From: Jiangella endophytica | GTDB lineage: Bacteria > Actinomycetota > Actinomycetes > Jiangellales > Jiangellaceae | Length of the DNA: 64,000 nucleotides | Assembly: GCF_003427025.1 (NCBI RefSeq) | Contig: NZ_QVAI01000019.1 | Coordinates: 64,151 to 128,150, forward strand | Direction of reading: 5' to 3' | Part shown: in pieces, positions 52,004 to 60,517 of the stretch | How the letters are laid out: every line of letters starts with the position of its first letter | How positions within the stretch are numbered: position 1 is the first letter of the stretch | Program-made: the position numbers and the translations under genes | The notes under the pieces: generated by a model | The model's database searches: none | What the model was told of the DNA's origin: nothing | What the model saw: only the letters and a program-made list of their open reading frames with translations

Positions 52004-53010
52004 GGCAGGTAGTCGTCGAGCATCCACGGAATCGACAGCACAGTCGGTGCGGAGCTGGCGGTCACGTAGTCCTCGCCGGCGATCGGGGCGAACGCGCCCG
52101 CGGCGACGGCCGGGATCTGCGCGTACGCCGGGTTCGCCGCGAACGCGTCCGCCGCCGCCTGGTCGTTGAACCACGCGACGAACACGTCGGACTCGACGTC
52201 GCCGGCCAGCTCCGGCGAGACGTAGTAGTAGACGCCGTCGCCCTCCGCGTGCTCGTCGACGTAGGGCGCCTGAGTCATGCCGAGGTCGGTGAGCAGCCGC
52301 ACGCGCACGTCGTCGGACGTGTAGAGCGCGAGCTGCGCGCCGTCCTCGGCGCCGTAGGCGAAGGTCGCGCCGGCCAGCTCCGGGAACTCGTCGGTGCGGG
52401 TGGCGAGGTAGTCCTCCGTCTCGGCGACCAGCTGCTCGGCCTCGGCCTCGCGGCCCAGCGCCTGGCCGATGACGGTGGTCTGCTGCTGCCAGGGCGTGCT
52501 CCATGGTGCGTCCGGGTAGGCGACGGTGGGCGCGATGGCGCTGAGCGTGTCGTACTCCTCCTGCGTGATGCCGGAGTAGACGGCGAGGATGACGTCGGGC
52601 TGCTCCTCGGCGATCGCCTCGTACGGGATCTCCTCGCCGGCGGCGTTCGGCAGCAACGTCGGCAGTTCGGCGTCGCCGAGGGTCTCGCGCACCCACGGCA
52701 GCACGCCCTCGTCGTCGCCGCCGTAGTCGAAGAACGGCATCGCTACCGGCGTGACGCCCAGCGCCAGGGCCGCGTCCTGGTTCGACGGCCCCCACGTGAC
52801 GACGCGCTCCGGCGCCTCGTCGATGGTCGTGGAGCCGAGGGCGTGGTCGATCGTGACGGGGAACGCGTCGCCGTCCGCTGGTGGGGTGCCGGTGCCGGCG
52901 TTGTCGCCGGGGGAGTCGCCGGGGGAGTCGTCGTCGGAGCCGCAGCCGGTGAGGGCTGCCGCGCCGAGCAGCAGGACGAGCAGGGACGTGGGCAGGCGTC
53001 GAGAACTCAC
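51964..53010 (-). CDS. Iron-siderophore ABC transporter substrate-binding lipoprotein
   Basis: A 348-residue FecB/FepB-like receptor. The lipoprotein signal has lipobox LTGC (Cys about 23). A Gly/Asp/Pro linker follows, then the helical-backbone binding fold (TIDEAPERVVTWGPSNQDAA, EEIPYEAIAEEQPDVILAVY, YYYVSPELAGDVESDVFVAW). The GTG at 53010 lies exactly 7 nt after TAACTT, so the message is probably leaderless. A DtxR/IdeR-type iron box covers that promoter. No permease or ATPase gene is adjacent, so it is an orphan receptor. Confidence 0.92.
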   Translation of the reverse strand: MSSRRLPTSLLVLLLGAAALTGCGSDDDSPGDSPGDNAGTGTPPADGDAFPVTIDHALGSTTIDEAPERVVTWGPSNQDAALALGVTPVAMPFFDYGGDDEGVLPWVRETLGDAELPTLLPNAAGEEIPYEAIAEEQPDVILAVYSGITQEEYDTLSAIAPTVAYPDAPWSTPWQQQTTVIGQALGREAEAEQLVAETEDYLATRTDEFPELAGATFAYGAEDGAQLALYTSDDVRVRLLTDLGMTQAPYVDEHAEGDGVYYYVSPELAGDVESDVFVAWFNDQAAADAFAANPAYAQIPAVAAGAFAPIAGEDYVTASSAPTVLSIPWMLDDYLPQLAAAASARAGE

Positions 53011-53019
53011 CGGGCCAAG

Positions 53020-53038
53020 TTAGCTCAGGCAAACCTAA
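53020..53038 (-). promoter_or_regulatory. DtxR/IdeR-type iron box
   Basis: On the gene's strand the 19 bases read TTAGGTTTGCCTGAGCTAA, matching 15 of 19 positions of the consensus TTAGGTTAGGCTAACCTAA. It overlaps the predicted -10 (TAACTT) of the siderophore-binding gene, so the iron-loaded repressor would block transcription. Confidence 0.75.
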
Positions 53039-53118
53039 CTTCGCATCTCGGGGGGTTCGGCCGGCCCCGCCCCGATCTGGTGCGGCGTGGGTGGGTTGCG
53101 CTCGCGGGCAGCCGTCGT

Positions 53119-53151
53119 CCCGGCCCCGGGATGGACCGATCCGGGGCCGGG
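53119..53151 (-). terminator. GC-rich terminator hairpin
   Basis: CCCGGCCCCGG and CCGGGGCCGGG form a perfect 11-bp stem with an 11-nt loop, 13 nt beyond the stop of the leftward gene that ends at 53165. No T-run follows. Confidence 0.6.
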
Positions 53152-53164
53152 CGGCGCGTTCGCG

Positions 53165-53905
53165 TCAGGTGGTGACGGTGCCGGTGAGCCGGCAGGCGTC
53201 GGCCCAGCGGGCCGGGTCGGTGCCGCTGCGGGGCTCGACCAGGGCGGCGCAGTCGGCGATGGTCAGCTCGAGCAGCTGGTGCAGCAGCGCGTCGGGATCG
53301 GAGACGCACGCGTTGGCGACACCCTCGACTGCGCAGCGGACCGCCGTGGGCGCTGCGTAGCGCTGGAATCCCTTCATCGTGGTCTGCTCGCCCTCGGCGA
53401 AGTCGTACGCCCAGCGGGCCGCCACCGGGACCTTGGCCAGTGCCTGGCGGCTGCGCTCGGTGAGCGTGCCGGACGGCCGGTGGTCGAGCTCGTCGAGGAT
53501 CCGCTCGGCCGACAGCAGCGCGACCGCCAGCACACGCTGGCGCTCGGCCGACGCGACCGGCAGTGCCGTCTGGGCGACCCGCAGCGTGATGTGGACGTCC
53601 ATGCGCGGATCGTCGGAGTCGACCCCGATGACCATGGGGACCAGCGGTGCCAGCCGTGGCCGGCGATCGTCGGAGATGGCGTCGTTCACCAGCCGGGCGA
53701 CGGCGGCCAGGAGTGGATGCGTGCAGGCCGGGTGGTCGCTCCAGCGCTCGCCGGCGAGGTAGGACGCGAATTCCATGAAGCACGCGCCCTTGCGTGCGTT
53801 GCGGTGTTTGCCCTTCGAGAGCACCGGCAACATGCCTGGTGCGTCGTTGTGGAGACCGGACATGGATGCACCCCGAGAGTCTTCGGCGGGTTGTGTGTTC
53901 ACCAT
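53165..53905 (-). CDS. Conserved actinobacterial protein, unknown function
   Basis: A 246-residue soluble protein. A conserved patch runs from GKHRNARKGACFMEFASYLA to AGERWSDHPACTHPLLAAVA (about 33-70). It is followed by DDRRPRLAPLVPMVIGVDSD and a helical C-terminal half (TERSRQALAKVPVAARWAYD, ALLHQLLELTIADCAALVEP). The Cys in KGACFMEFASY and DHPACTHP are the only notable reactive residues. I recognise the KGACFMEFASYLAGE stretch as widespread but know no function. AGGAG precedes the ATG at 53905. Confidence 0.8.
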   Translation of the reverse strand: MVNTQPAEDSRGASMSGLHNDAPGMLPVLSKGKHRNARKGACFMEFASYLAGERWSDHPACTHPLLAAVARLVNDAISDDRRPRLAPLVPMVIGVDSDDPRMDVHITLRVAQTALPVASAERQRVLAVALLSAERILDELDHRPSGTLTERSRQALAKVPVAARWAYDFAEGEQTTMKGFQRYAAPTAVRCAVEGVANACVSDPDALLHQLLELTIADCAALVEPRSGTDPARWADACRLTGTVTT

Positions 53906-53972
53906 CTTGCTCCTGATCACGCCCGGATTCCACTGCTTTGCGCGGAGCTTTTGCGTCGCCCGGCGAGGGTGG

Positions 53973-54662
53973 TCAGGAGCCGCGCCGGGACTCCTCGGCG
54001 ACGAGCGCGGCGGCGGCGGCGAGCCGTTCGCGTTCGGCCGGGGTCAGTTGCGGGTCGGCGCCGCGGCGGGCTTTGGCGGCGTCGAGGTGGTGCAGCGGCG
54101 CGCCGCCGGCGGCGGACAGGAACGGCCCGATGGACGCGGCCGCGAACGGCGCCAGCCCGGCCTCGTCGCTCACGGCGACCTGCGCCAGGATGAGTGCCGA
54201 GAACACGACGTCGAGGTCGGCGGGGCCGTCGGTGGCGTTGCGCCAGTCGATGAGGGCCGGCCCGTCCGGCGTCAGCACCACGTTGTCGGGATGCAGGTCC
54301 AGGTGGACGACGGTGTCGGCGGCCGACCCGGCGGGGCGCGCGTGACCGGACGGCGGGACGGCGTGCAACCGCCGGTGCAACCCGGCCAGGACGACGGCGG
54401 CGTCGGCGGCCGTCAGCTCGCCGCCGAGGACCGCTTGGAGCAGCGTCGGCCCGGTCAGCCGATCGAGCACGAGGTCCGGACCAGTGGCCGCATGGACGGC
54501 GGGCGCGGGGAAGCCGTGGGCGCGGACATGCGTCATGACGGCGGCCTCGGTCGCGGCGGACCCGCCGTCGCGGTATCGGCGCAGCACCTGCCCGCCGCCG
54601 AACGCGTAGACGTCGGCGGTGCGGCCGGTGCCGACCAGCTCCAGGCCTGTCACGTCGGTCAT
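53973..54662 (-). CDS. Aminoglycoside phosphotransferase (APH)-family kinase
   Basis: A 229-residue small-molecule kinase-like protein. The nucleotide loop is VGTGRTADVYAFGGGQVL (about 10-27), the catalytic loop VVHLDLHPDNVV (about 118-129) with Asp and Asn, and the metal-binding LIDWRNA (about 137-143). Length is short for APH proteins (usually 260-320), mainly through a trimmed C-terminal part. The ATG at 54662 starts close to a 150-bp gene-free stretch. Real substrates of such chromosomal APH proteins are rarely known. Confidence 0.87.
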   Translation of the reverse strand: MTDVTGLELVGTGRTADVYAFGGGQVLRRYRDGGSAATEAAVMTHVRAHGFPAPAVHAATGPDLVLDRLTGPTLLQAVLGGELTAADAAVVLAGLHRRLHAVPPSGHARPAGSAADTVVHLDLHPDNVVLTPDGPALIDWRNATDGPADLDVVFSALILAQVAVSDEAGLAPFAAASIGPFLSAAGGAPLHHLDAAKARRGADPQLTPAERERLAAAAALVAEESRRGS

Positions 54663-54814
54663 GGACCGAGCGTAGGCGAGCCCTCCGACGGCGTCCGGGC
54701 GCACCATGGGGGCGCGGCGTGCCCCGGTTCGGGTGCCGGTCGACCGCGAGCTGAGCGGCCGCGCTCGTGGCCGGTGGCGGCCGCCTTCCCTGAGCCGGTC
54801 GGCGTGCGGCCGCG

Positions 54815-55531
54815 TCAGTGCACCTCCTCGGGGGCGGCGCCGGCCTTGGCGATCAGGTAGGCCTGCGGCATCTTCTCCGGCGGCCGGGCCGCCCGGACCA
54901 GGCGCGCCTCGACGGTGAGCCCGGCCGCCGTGAGCAGCTCGGCGATGTGCTCGGGTGGCAGCCGATAGGCGTCGGCGGAGACCGAGTGCCCGTAGGCCTG
55001 CTCGACCCGGACGCGTTCGTCGCCCACCTGGAAGGCCAGCAGCACCCGGCCGCCGGGGCGTAGGACGCGGCGGAACTCGGCGAACACGCCGGGGAGCAGC
55101 TCGGGCGGCGTGTGGATGATCGAGTACCACGCGACGAGCCCGGCCAGGCCGCCGTCGGCGAGGTCGAGCGCGGTCATGGAGCCGACGGTGAAGGGGATGT
55201 CGGGGTGGGCGGCGCGGGCGATCTCGATCATCGCTGGTGAGAGGTCGATGCCGGAGATGTCGAGGCCGAGGCGGTGCAGGTAGCCGGTGATGCGGCCCGG
55301 GCCGCAGCCCACCTCGACCACCGGCCCGGCGTCGGCCCCGGCGTCGGTTGCGGCATCGGTTCCGGTGCCGACCATCGACGCGAAGGCGTCGAGCATGGCG
55401 CGGTCGAACGGCTCGCCGGCGAGGTGGTCGCGGAGCTGCTCGGCATAGGACGCGGCGACGGTGTCGTAGGCGGCGCGCGTGGCGGTGAGGAAGTCGGGTT
55501 CGATCACGGTCACGACCGTATCGGCGGCCAC
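54815..55531 (-). CDS. SAM-dependent class I methyltransferase
   Basis: A protein of about 238 residues. The SAM motif is VVEVGCGPGRITGYL (about 71-85), LDISGIDLSPAMIEIAR carries the acidic loop, AWYSIIHTPPELLPGVF the post-II region, and LRPGGRVLLAFQVG motif III. The substrate is unknown. The start is uncertain: GTG codons at 55540, 55531, 55513 and 55507 are in frame, and 55531 has GAGAGG 8 nt upstream. It is divergent from the HTH/Clp-N pair and shares their control region. Confidence 0.88.
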   Translation of the reverse strand: MAADTVVTVIEPDFLTATRAAYDTVAASYAEQLRDHLAGEPFDRAMLDAFASMVGTGTDAATDAGADAGPVVEVGCGPGRITGYLHRLGLDISGIDLSPAMIEIARAAHPDIPFTVGSMTALDLADGGLAGLVAWYSIIHTPPELLPGVFAEFRRVLRPGGRVLLAFQVGDERVRVEQAYGHSVSADAYRLPPEHIAELLTAAGLTVEARLVRAARPPEKMPQAYLIAKAGAAPEEVH

Positions 55532-55545
55532 CGACAGCACCTCTC

Positions 55546-55585
55546 GTCAACACGTGTTGACAACGATGAGCTGTCAGCTTATGTT
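55546..55585 (+). promoter_or_regulatory. Consensus promoter embedded in inverted repeats
   Basis: TTGACA (55557-55562) and TATGTT (55580-55585) are 17 bp apart, and the start point falls on the ATG at 55592. The 16-bp perfect palindrome GTCAACACGTGTTGAC (55546-55561) covers the -35. A second inverted repeat, GCTGTCA and TGACAGC around the -10, adds more GTCA half-sites. Tight repression, probably by the small HTH protein itself, is expected. Confidence 0.8.
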
Positions 55586-55591
55586 GACAGC

Positions 55592-55819
55592 ATGACCGGA
55601 TCGGAAGCACGAGAGGCGGTCGACGCCGCGACCGGCGCCGTCGACGCCGACCCGAGGGTCGGCCTGCGGGCGGTCGCCGCGCTGCGCCGGCTGGTGGAGC
55701 GGCTCGAGGCGCTGCAGGTCGAGGGCGCCCGCCGCCAGGGCTGGTCCTGGGAGGAGATCGGGGCCGCCCTCGGCGTCAGCAGACAAGCAGTGCACAAGAA
55801 GCACGCAAGGAGGCAATGA
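55592..55819 (+). CDS. Small HTH regulator paired with Clp-N protein
   Basis: A 75-residue protein with an N-terminal helical part (EAVDAATGAVDADPRVGLRA) and a C-terminal HTH (GWSWEEIGAALGVSRQAVHK, KHARRQ). It is found next to Clp-N domain genes in many actinobacteria. The ATG is predicted to be the first base of the message. Its stop overlaps the start of the Clp-N gene (ATGATG), so both are made together. Autoregulation through the upstream inverted repeats is likely. Confidence 0.88.
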   Translation: MTGSEAREAVDAATGAVDADPRVGLRAVAALRRLVERLEALQVEGARRQGWSWEEIGAALGVSRQAVHKKHARRQ

Positions 55820-56427
55820 TGTTCGAGCGGTTCACCACTGATGCCCGTGACGTCGTCATCGGGGCCCAGCAGGAGGCTCGCGAGCTGCGGCACCGCTGGA
55901 TCGGCACCGAGCACGTCCTGCTCGCGCTGCTCACCACGCCCGACGCGCCGGGTGTCGCGACGCTGACCAGACTCGGCGTCACACAGGAGCGCGGCCGCGA
56001 GGCGGTCGTCGCCGTCGCCGTCGCCGGCGACGGAGCGGCGCTGGGCGAGGAGGACACCGAGGCGCTGAAGGCCTTCGGCATCGACCTCGGCGAGGTGCGC
56101 CGGCGCGCCGAGGAGACGTTCGGCGAGGGCGCCCTGGACGCCCCGCTGGAGTCCGGCCGCGGCAAGCGGTTCGGCGTCTTCCGCCGCGGCAAGCAGGGCG
56201 ACGGCGGGCCGGGGCACCTCCCGTTCGCGCCGCGGGCGAAGAAGGCGCTGGAGCTGTCGCTGCGCGAGGCGCTGGCCCGCAAAGACCACTCCATCGGGAC
56301 GCAGCACATCCTGCTCGGCCTGCTGCGCAGCGACGACCAGCAGACGCTGGCGGTGTTCGACCGGCTCGGCATCCAGCCGAGGGCGGTCCGCGAACAGGTG
56401 CTCACGGACCTGCGCGACGCCGCCTAA
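55819..56427 (+). CDS. Clp protease N-terminal domain protein
   Basis: A 202-residue protein made of two Clp-N repeats: MFERFTTDARDVVIGAQQEA with HRWIGTEHVLLALLTTPDAP (about 1-60), and LPFAPRAKKALELSLREALA with DHSIGTQHILLGLLRSDDQQ (about 130-190). There is no AAA+ ATPase domain, so it cannot unfold substrates itself; it may act as an adaptor for ClpC or as a sensor. AAGGAGG is 6 nt before the ATG at 55819; an ATG at 55816 is adjacent. The stop overlaps that of the convergent DUF385 gene. Confidence 0.9.
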   Translation: MFERFTTDARDVVIGAQQEARELRHRWIGTEHVLLALLTTPDAPGVATLTRLGVTQERGREAVVAVAVAGDGAALGEEDTEALKAFGIDLGEVRRRAEETFGEGALDAPLESGRGKRFGVFRRGKQGDGGPGHLPFAPRAKKALELSLREALARKDHSIGTQHILLGLLRSDDQQTLAVFDRLGIQPRAVREQVLTDLRDAA

Positions 56428-56855
56428 CGCGGCTCGAGCCGGAAGACGGGGTGCCGGTCGGCCTCCGCGGCGAACGCGGCCTGCGGGTCCGACGGGCGGG
56501 CGTCGAAGTACGGACGGGTGATCGGCTCGGCCCGCACGTACGCCTTGAGCACCGCGCCGGCCTCGTCCGGCGGGCACTCGACGACGGCGTACGGGGTGGT
56601 GTGGCGGCCGCGGCGCAGCGTCACCTCGCCGGCAGCGCGGGCGTTGCGCACCCAGTCGACCGTGCCGTACGGCGCGACGAGGTAGCGGCGGCCGACGTGC
56701 TTCATCACCCGCACCGGCGTGCTCCGCGGCCTGCCCGACGTGCGCCCGCGCGTCGTGAGCACGGCGTACGGCGGCACCAGGCCGGCCTTCAACGCCGCCG
56801 TGAAGGCCACGTTCCCGAGCCGGCGGGGCAGCGTCGTCCGGTACGTCTTCGCCAT
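56424..56855 (-). CDS. Deazaflavin-dependent nitroreductase-family protein (DUF385)
   Basis: A 143-residue split-barrel protein of the F420H2-dependent Ddn/DUF385 family, restricted largely to actinobacteria. It shows VLTTRGRTSGRPRSTPVRVM (about 32-51), RRYLVAPYGTVDWVRNARAA and EVTLRRGRHTTPYAVVECPP, the typical strand order. The substrate (quinones, nitro compounds, others) is not predictable. The ATG at 56855 is preceded by a GATGGGTCC stretch without a strong ribosome site. Confidence 0.9.
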   Translation of the reverse strand: MAKTYRTTLPRRLGNVAFTAALKAGLVPPYAVLTTRGRTSGRPRSTPVRVMKHVGRRYLVAPYGTVDWVRNARAAGEVTLRRGRHTTPYAVVECPPDEAGAVLKAYVRAEPITRPYFDARPSDPQAAFAAEADRHPVFRLEPR

Positions 56856-56894
56856 GGACCCATCATGGCCGCTGCGCCGGGGAGAATGGGCGAC

Positions 56895-57956
56895 GTGACC
56901 AGGTTGCGGGCGGCGCTCGTCGCCGCCGTGCTCGTCGTCACCGCCTGCTCCGGCGGCGGTGACGGCGACCCGCCAGGCGCCGCGCCGAGCCCGTCGGCCA
57001 CGTCGACGCCGACACCCACCCCGACGCCCACCCCGACGCCCACACCCACGCCGACGCCCACCCCGTCCCCGCCGCCGCCGCACCCCGTCTCGCTCCCCGC
57101 CCTCATGCAGGAGCGGTACGACGGTGGCGACCTCCGGCTCGGCGACGTGCTGGAGACCGGCGACGGCTACACGCGCTACGCCGTCACCTACCGCGGCGCC
57201 GGCCTGACCATCAGCGCCGTCCTCAACCTGCCCGACGGCGCCGGCCCGTTCCCGGTGCTGGTCCTGGCACACGGCTACATCGACCCGGACGTCTACACGA
57301 CCGGCCGCGGCCTGCGCCGCGAGCAGGACTACCTCGCCCGCCAGGGCTACGCCGTCCTGCACACCGACTACCGCAACCACGCCGGCTCCGACGACGATCC
57401 CGCCAACGAGGTGCGGCTGCGCCTGGGCTACACCGAGGACGTCGTCAACGCGGTCCTGGCGGTCCGCAACAGCGCCATCCCGCAGCTCGACGGCGAGCGC
57501 GTCGGCCTGCTGGGCCGGTCGATGGGCGGCGGCGTCGCGTTGAACACGCTGGTCGTGCAGCCCGGCCTGGTCGACGCCGCGGTCGTCTATGCCTCAGTGA
57601 GCTCCGACGCCGTCGAGAACTTCGACCGCTGGACCCGCGGTGAACCCGCCGCTGCCGACCTCACCGCCGAGATCATCGCCGCCTACGGCGCGCCCGAGCA
57701 GAATCCGGCGTTCTGGCGCGACGTCTCCCCGGTGACGTTCTTCGACCGGGTCACCGAACCGGTGCTCATCCACCATGGCACCGCCGACGAGACCTGCCCG
57801 CTGCAGTGGGCCTACGACACCGACGCCGCGCTGCGGGCCGCCGGGAAGGACGTCACACTGCAACTCTACGAGGGCGAGCCGCACGCGTTCGAGGCCGGCT
57901 GGCAGCTGTCCATCGAGCGGACGGCCGCGTTCTTCGCCGAGCACCTGAGCGCCTGA
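56895..57956 (+). CDS. Secreted lipoprotein alpha/beta hydrolase with Pro-Thr linker
   Basis: A 353-residue protein with a lipoprotein signal (LVVTAC, Cys about 18). A disordered (PT)n linker (about 38-58) leads to an alpha/beta hydrolase domain of the prolyl-oligopeptidase/dienelactone type. The nucleophile elbow is [14 protein letters not shown], the acid Asp is in [13 protein letters not shown], and the His is in [11 protein letters not shown]. It should work outside the cell, anchored to the membrane, as an esterase or peptidase. The GTG at 56895 gives the best signal peptide; an ATG at 56886 is in frame. Confidence 0.88.
   Translation: MTRLRAALVAAVLVVTACSGGGDGDPPGAAPSPSATSTPTPTPTPTPTPTPTPTPTPSPPPPHPVSLPALMQERYDGGDLRLGDVLETGDGYTRYAVTYRGAGLTISAVLNLPDGAGPFPVLVLAHGYIDPDVYTTGRGLRREQDYLARQGYAVLHTDYRNHAGSDDDPANEVRLRLGYTEDVVNAVLAVRNSAIPQLDGERVGLLGRSMGGGVALNTLVVQPGLVDAAVVYASVSSDAVENFDRWTRGEPAAADLTAEIIAAYGAPEQNPAFWRDVSPVTFFDRVTEPVLIHHGTADETCPLQWAYDTDAALRAAGKDVTLQLYEGEPHAFEAGWQLSIERTAAFFAEHLSA
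57006..57069 (+). repeat. Simple repeat encoding Pro-Thr linker
   Basis: Alternating ACC/ACG and CCG/CCC codons, a near-perfect 6-bp tandem repeat, encode about ten Pro-Thr pairs. Length variation would keep the frame. Confidence 0.85.
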
Positions 57957-57960
57957 CGGC

Positions 57961-58782
57961 TCACGCCGTCACGGAGCCCAGCCAGCGCTGCAGGGCCGCC
58001 GTCACCGCGACCGGCGCGTCCAGCTGGACGAGGTGACCGGCGCCGTCGATCAGCTCCAGGCGGGCGCCGGGGATGACGCCGGCCAGCCGGTGCGCGCGGT
58101 CGGCCGGGATCCACGTGTCGGCGGTGCCCCACGCGACCAGCGTCGGCACCCCGACCGTGGGGTACAACGGCTCGATCTCGTCGGTGTGCGCCTGGTCGGC
58201 GGCCGCGATCTGCCGGTAGAACGCCCGCTGCCCCTCCGGCCCGAGCCAGGGCTCGGCCAGCATCCGCAGCTGGTCCCCCGTCAGGTCTCCCGCCGCCGCG
58301 CCGGAGACGTACTCCCTCAGCAGCGCCTCGTGCATCGCCGCCGGCAGCGCCTCGAACACCGCGGCGTTCTCGCCGACCAGCCGGTAGAACGGCGACCCCC
58401 ACGGGGCCAGCGCCACGACGTCGATCAGCGCGAGCGACGCGATGGGCGCGCCGTGCAGCAGGTGCGCCCGCAGCGTCACCGCGCCGCCGATGTCGTGCGT
58501 CACCAGGTGCGGCGGCGGGCCGCCCCAGAACCGCAGCAGGTCGGCCAGCAGCTCGCCCTGGACGGCCAGCGAGACGTCGTGCCCGTCGTCCTTGGACGAG
58601 CGCCCGTAGCCCGGCATGTCCCAGAGGTGGACGGTGTACTGGCTGCTCAGGGCGTCGGCGAACGGCGCCCAGAGCGCGGACGACCACGGCGTGCCGTGGC
58701 AAAGGACGACCGGGGGACCCGAACCGCGCCGGCTCCAGTGGACCCGGCGGCCGCGCCAGGAGAACTCCTCGTGCGTTTCCAT
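57961..58782 (-). CDS. Alpha/beta hydrolase with Asp nucleophile (haloalkane dehalogenase/epoxide hydrolase-like)
   Basis: A 273-residue hydrolase. The oxyanion region is [14 protein letters not shown] (about 25-38). The nucleophile elbow reads [11 protein letters not shown], where Asp replaces the usual Ser, as in haloalkane dehalogenases and epoxide hydrolases. [15 protein letters not shown] supplies the acid and [13 protein letters not shown] the catalytic His. No signal peptide is seen. The exact substrate cannot be called; haloacid or epoxide cleavage fits the Asp. It is convergent with the secreted hydrolase and divergent from the thiamine operon. Confidence 0.88.
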   Translation of the reverse strand: METHEEFSWRGRRVHWSRRGSGPPVVLCHGTPWSSALWAPFADALSSQYTVHLWDMPGYGRSSKDDGHDVSLAVQGELLADLLRFWGGPPPHLVTHDIGGAVTLRAHLLHGAPIASLALIDVVALAPWGSPFYRLVGENAAVFEALPAAMHEALLREYVSGAAAGDLTGDQLRMLAEPWLGPEGQRAFYRQIAAADQAHTDEIEPLYPTVGVPTLVAWGTADTWIPADRAHRLAGVIPGARLELIDGAGHLVQLDAPVAVTAALQRWLGSVTA

Positions 58783-58871
58783 CCCGGACGAGTCTATTTC
58801 CCGTCTCCTGGGTGACTCGCGGCCGTGGGGGACCTCGCGGCCGGCGTCCGTTAGAGTCGGGGACGTACCGA

Positions 58872-58948
58872 TCGGCCGGGGTGCCCCGCGTGGGCTGAGA
58901 ACACACCCGCCGAACCTGATCCGGGTCATGCCGGCGCAGGGAGACCGA
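58872..58948 (+). ncRNA. TPP (THI-box) riboswitch
   Basis: The conserved blocks are all present in order: GGGGTGCCC, GGCTGAGA, ACACCCG, GAACCTGATCCGGGTCATGCC and GGCGCAGGGA. These form the thiamine diphosphate aptamer. It lies in the leader of thiD-tenA. A -10-like TAGAGT (58852-58857) suggests transcription starts just before it. Confidence 0.95.
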
Positions 58949-58952
58949 CGGT

Positions 58953-59000
58953 GATACCGGCAGCGCCGGTGTCGTCCGCTCCCTTCCCGGTGGGAGGAGC
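58953..59000 (+). promoter_or_regulatory. Riboswitch expression platform with ribosome-site sequestering hairpin
   Basis: GATACCGGC and GCCGGTGTC (58953-58973) form one hairpin. GCTCCCTTCCC (58978-58988) can pair with GGGAGGAGC (58992-59000), burying the GGGAGGAG ribosome site of thiD. With no U-run, control of translation rather than transcription termination is more likely. Confidence 0.65.
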
Positions 59001-59012
59001 TGACGGCGAACC

Positions 59013-59846
59013 ATGACACCCCCGACACCCCCGACGACACCCACGATCATCACCGTGGCGGGGTCCGACCCGTCCGGCGGTGCGGGCATCCAGGCCGACC
59101 TCAAGACGTTCTCCGCGCTCGGGGCGTACGGCGGCGCGGTGCTCACGGCGCTGACGGCGCAGAACACCCGCGGCGTGACCGGCGTCCTCCCGGTGCCGGG
59201 TGCGTTCGTCACCGAGCAGCTCGACGCGCTCTTCACCGACCTCGACGTCGCCGCGGTGAAGACCGGCATGCTGGGCAGCCCGGACGTCGTCGAGGCGGTC
59301 GCCGACGCCGCCCGCCGGCACGGCGTCCGGAACCTCGTCGTCGACCCGGTCATGGTCGCGACGTCGGGGGACCGGCTGGTCGACGACGCGACGGTCGAGG
59401 CGATCCGCGACCGCCTGCTGCCGCTGGCCAGCGTCATCACGCCGAACCTGCCGGAGACCGCGGCGCTGCTCGGCGTCGCCGCCGTCGCGCCCGGCGAGGC
59501 CGCCGACGCCGCCGCCGAACTGCGCGCCAAGGGACCCGCGGCGCTGGTCAAAGGCGGGCACGCCGCCGGGCCGGACGCCGTCGACGTACTGGCCGACGAC
59601 GACGGCGTCCTGGAGCTGCGCGAGCCGCGGGTCGCCACGACCAACACGCACGGGACCGGCTGCACGCTGTCGTCCGCGATCGCCGTCGGGCTCGGCCACG
59701 GGCGGCCGCTGCGCGACGCCGTCAGGACGGCCAAGACGTACCTCACCGACGCGCTGCGCGCCGCCGACCAGCTGCACGTCGGCGGCGGGCACGGGCCGGT
59801 GCACCACTTCCACGCCTGGTGGACTCCGGAAGGGACCCCCGCATGA
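59013..59846 (+). CDS. thiD: Hydroxymethylpyrimidine kinase/phosphomethylpyrimidine kinase
   Basis: Phosphorylates the pyrimidine half of thiamine twice. The 277-residue ribokinase-fold enzyme has [20 protein letters not shown] (about 17-36), [36 protein letters not shown] and the anion hole [20 protein letters not shown]. It follows the TPP riboswitch and overlaps tenA by 4 bp, so thiamine status controls both. GAGGAG lies 13 nt before the ATG, a long spacing. Confidence 0.96.
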   Translation: MTPPTPPTTPTIITVAGSDPSGGAGIQADLKTFSALGAYGGAVLTALTAQNTRGVTGVLPVPGAFVTEQLDALFTDLDVAAVKTGMLGSPDVVEAVADAARRHGVRNLVVDPVMVATSGDRLVDDATVEAIRDRLLPLASVITPNLPETAALLGVAAVAPGEAADAAAELRAKGPAALVKGGHAAGPDAVDVLADDDGVLELREPRVATTNTHGTGCTLSSAIAVGLGHGRPLRDAVRTAKTYLTDALRAADQLHVGGGHGPVHHFHAWWTPEGTPA

Positions 59847-60517
59847 GCTTCTCCGCCGACGCCTGGACCGCCGCCGCGCCCTGGTACGACGCCATCCGCG
59901 CGCACCCGTTCCTCACCGGCCTGGCCGACGGGACGCTGGAGCGCAAGGTGTTCCTCCGCTACATCGCCGACGACGCGCACTACCTGTCCCGCTACGCCCG
60001 CGCGCTGGCGACGACGGCGGCCCGCTGGCCGGAGCCCGAGCAGGCGGCCGTCATCGCCCGGTTCGCCGCCGGCGCCGTCGACGCGGAGCGGCTGCTCCAC
60101 GAGGCGCTGTTCGCCGAGGCCGGAACGTCACTGCGCGACGCCGTCGGCGAGGTGGAGCCGACACCGACCTGCCTGGCCTACGTCAACACGCTGCAGGCCG
60201 ACGCCGCGGTGGCGCCCGCGGGGGTCGCACTGGCCGGGCTGCTGCCGTGCTTCCGCGTCTACACCGAGGTCGGCCGCGAGCTGGTCACCGTCCTGGCTGG
60301 GACCGACGCGCACCCGTACGAGGCGTGGCTGCGCACCTACGGCGACCCCGCGTTCGAGGCCGACACCCGGCGCGCGGAGTCGTTCGCCGACGAGCAGGCG
60401 GAGCGGCACCCCGGCACCGTCGTGGCCATGCACGACGCGTACACGCGGGCGACCAGGTTCGAGTGGATGTTCTGGGACGCTGCCTGGCGTGGGGAGACGT
60501 GGCCCGAGCCTGCGTAA
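59843..60517 (+). CDS. tenA: TenA-family thiaminase II/aminopyrimidine aminohydrolase
   Basis: Recovers the pyrimidine moiety from degraded thiamine for reuse by ThiD. The 224-residue helical protein has [37 protein letters not shown] and [12 protein letters not shown] with the family cysteine. The C-terminal [15 protein letters not shown] supplies the catalytic Glu. Cys and Glu are both present, so an active enzyme is expected. The ATG overlaps the thiD stop by 4 bp. Confidence 0.94.
   Translation: MSFSADAWTAAAPWYDAIRAHPFLTGLADGTLERKVFLRYIADDAHYLSRYARALATTAARWPEPEQAAVIARFAAGAVDAERLLHEALFAEAGTSLRDAVGEVEPTPTCLAYVNTLQADAAVAPAGVALAGLLPCFRVYTEVGRELVTVLAGTDAHPYEAWLRTYGDPAFEADTRRAESFADEQAERHPGTVVAMHDAYTRATRFEWMFWDAAWRGETWPEPA

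Noticed and set aside
53973-54662. Acquired aminoglycoside resistance gene
   Set aside because: Same base composition as neighbours, short APH form, no mobile element; a chromosomal kinase of unknown substrate is more likely.
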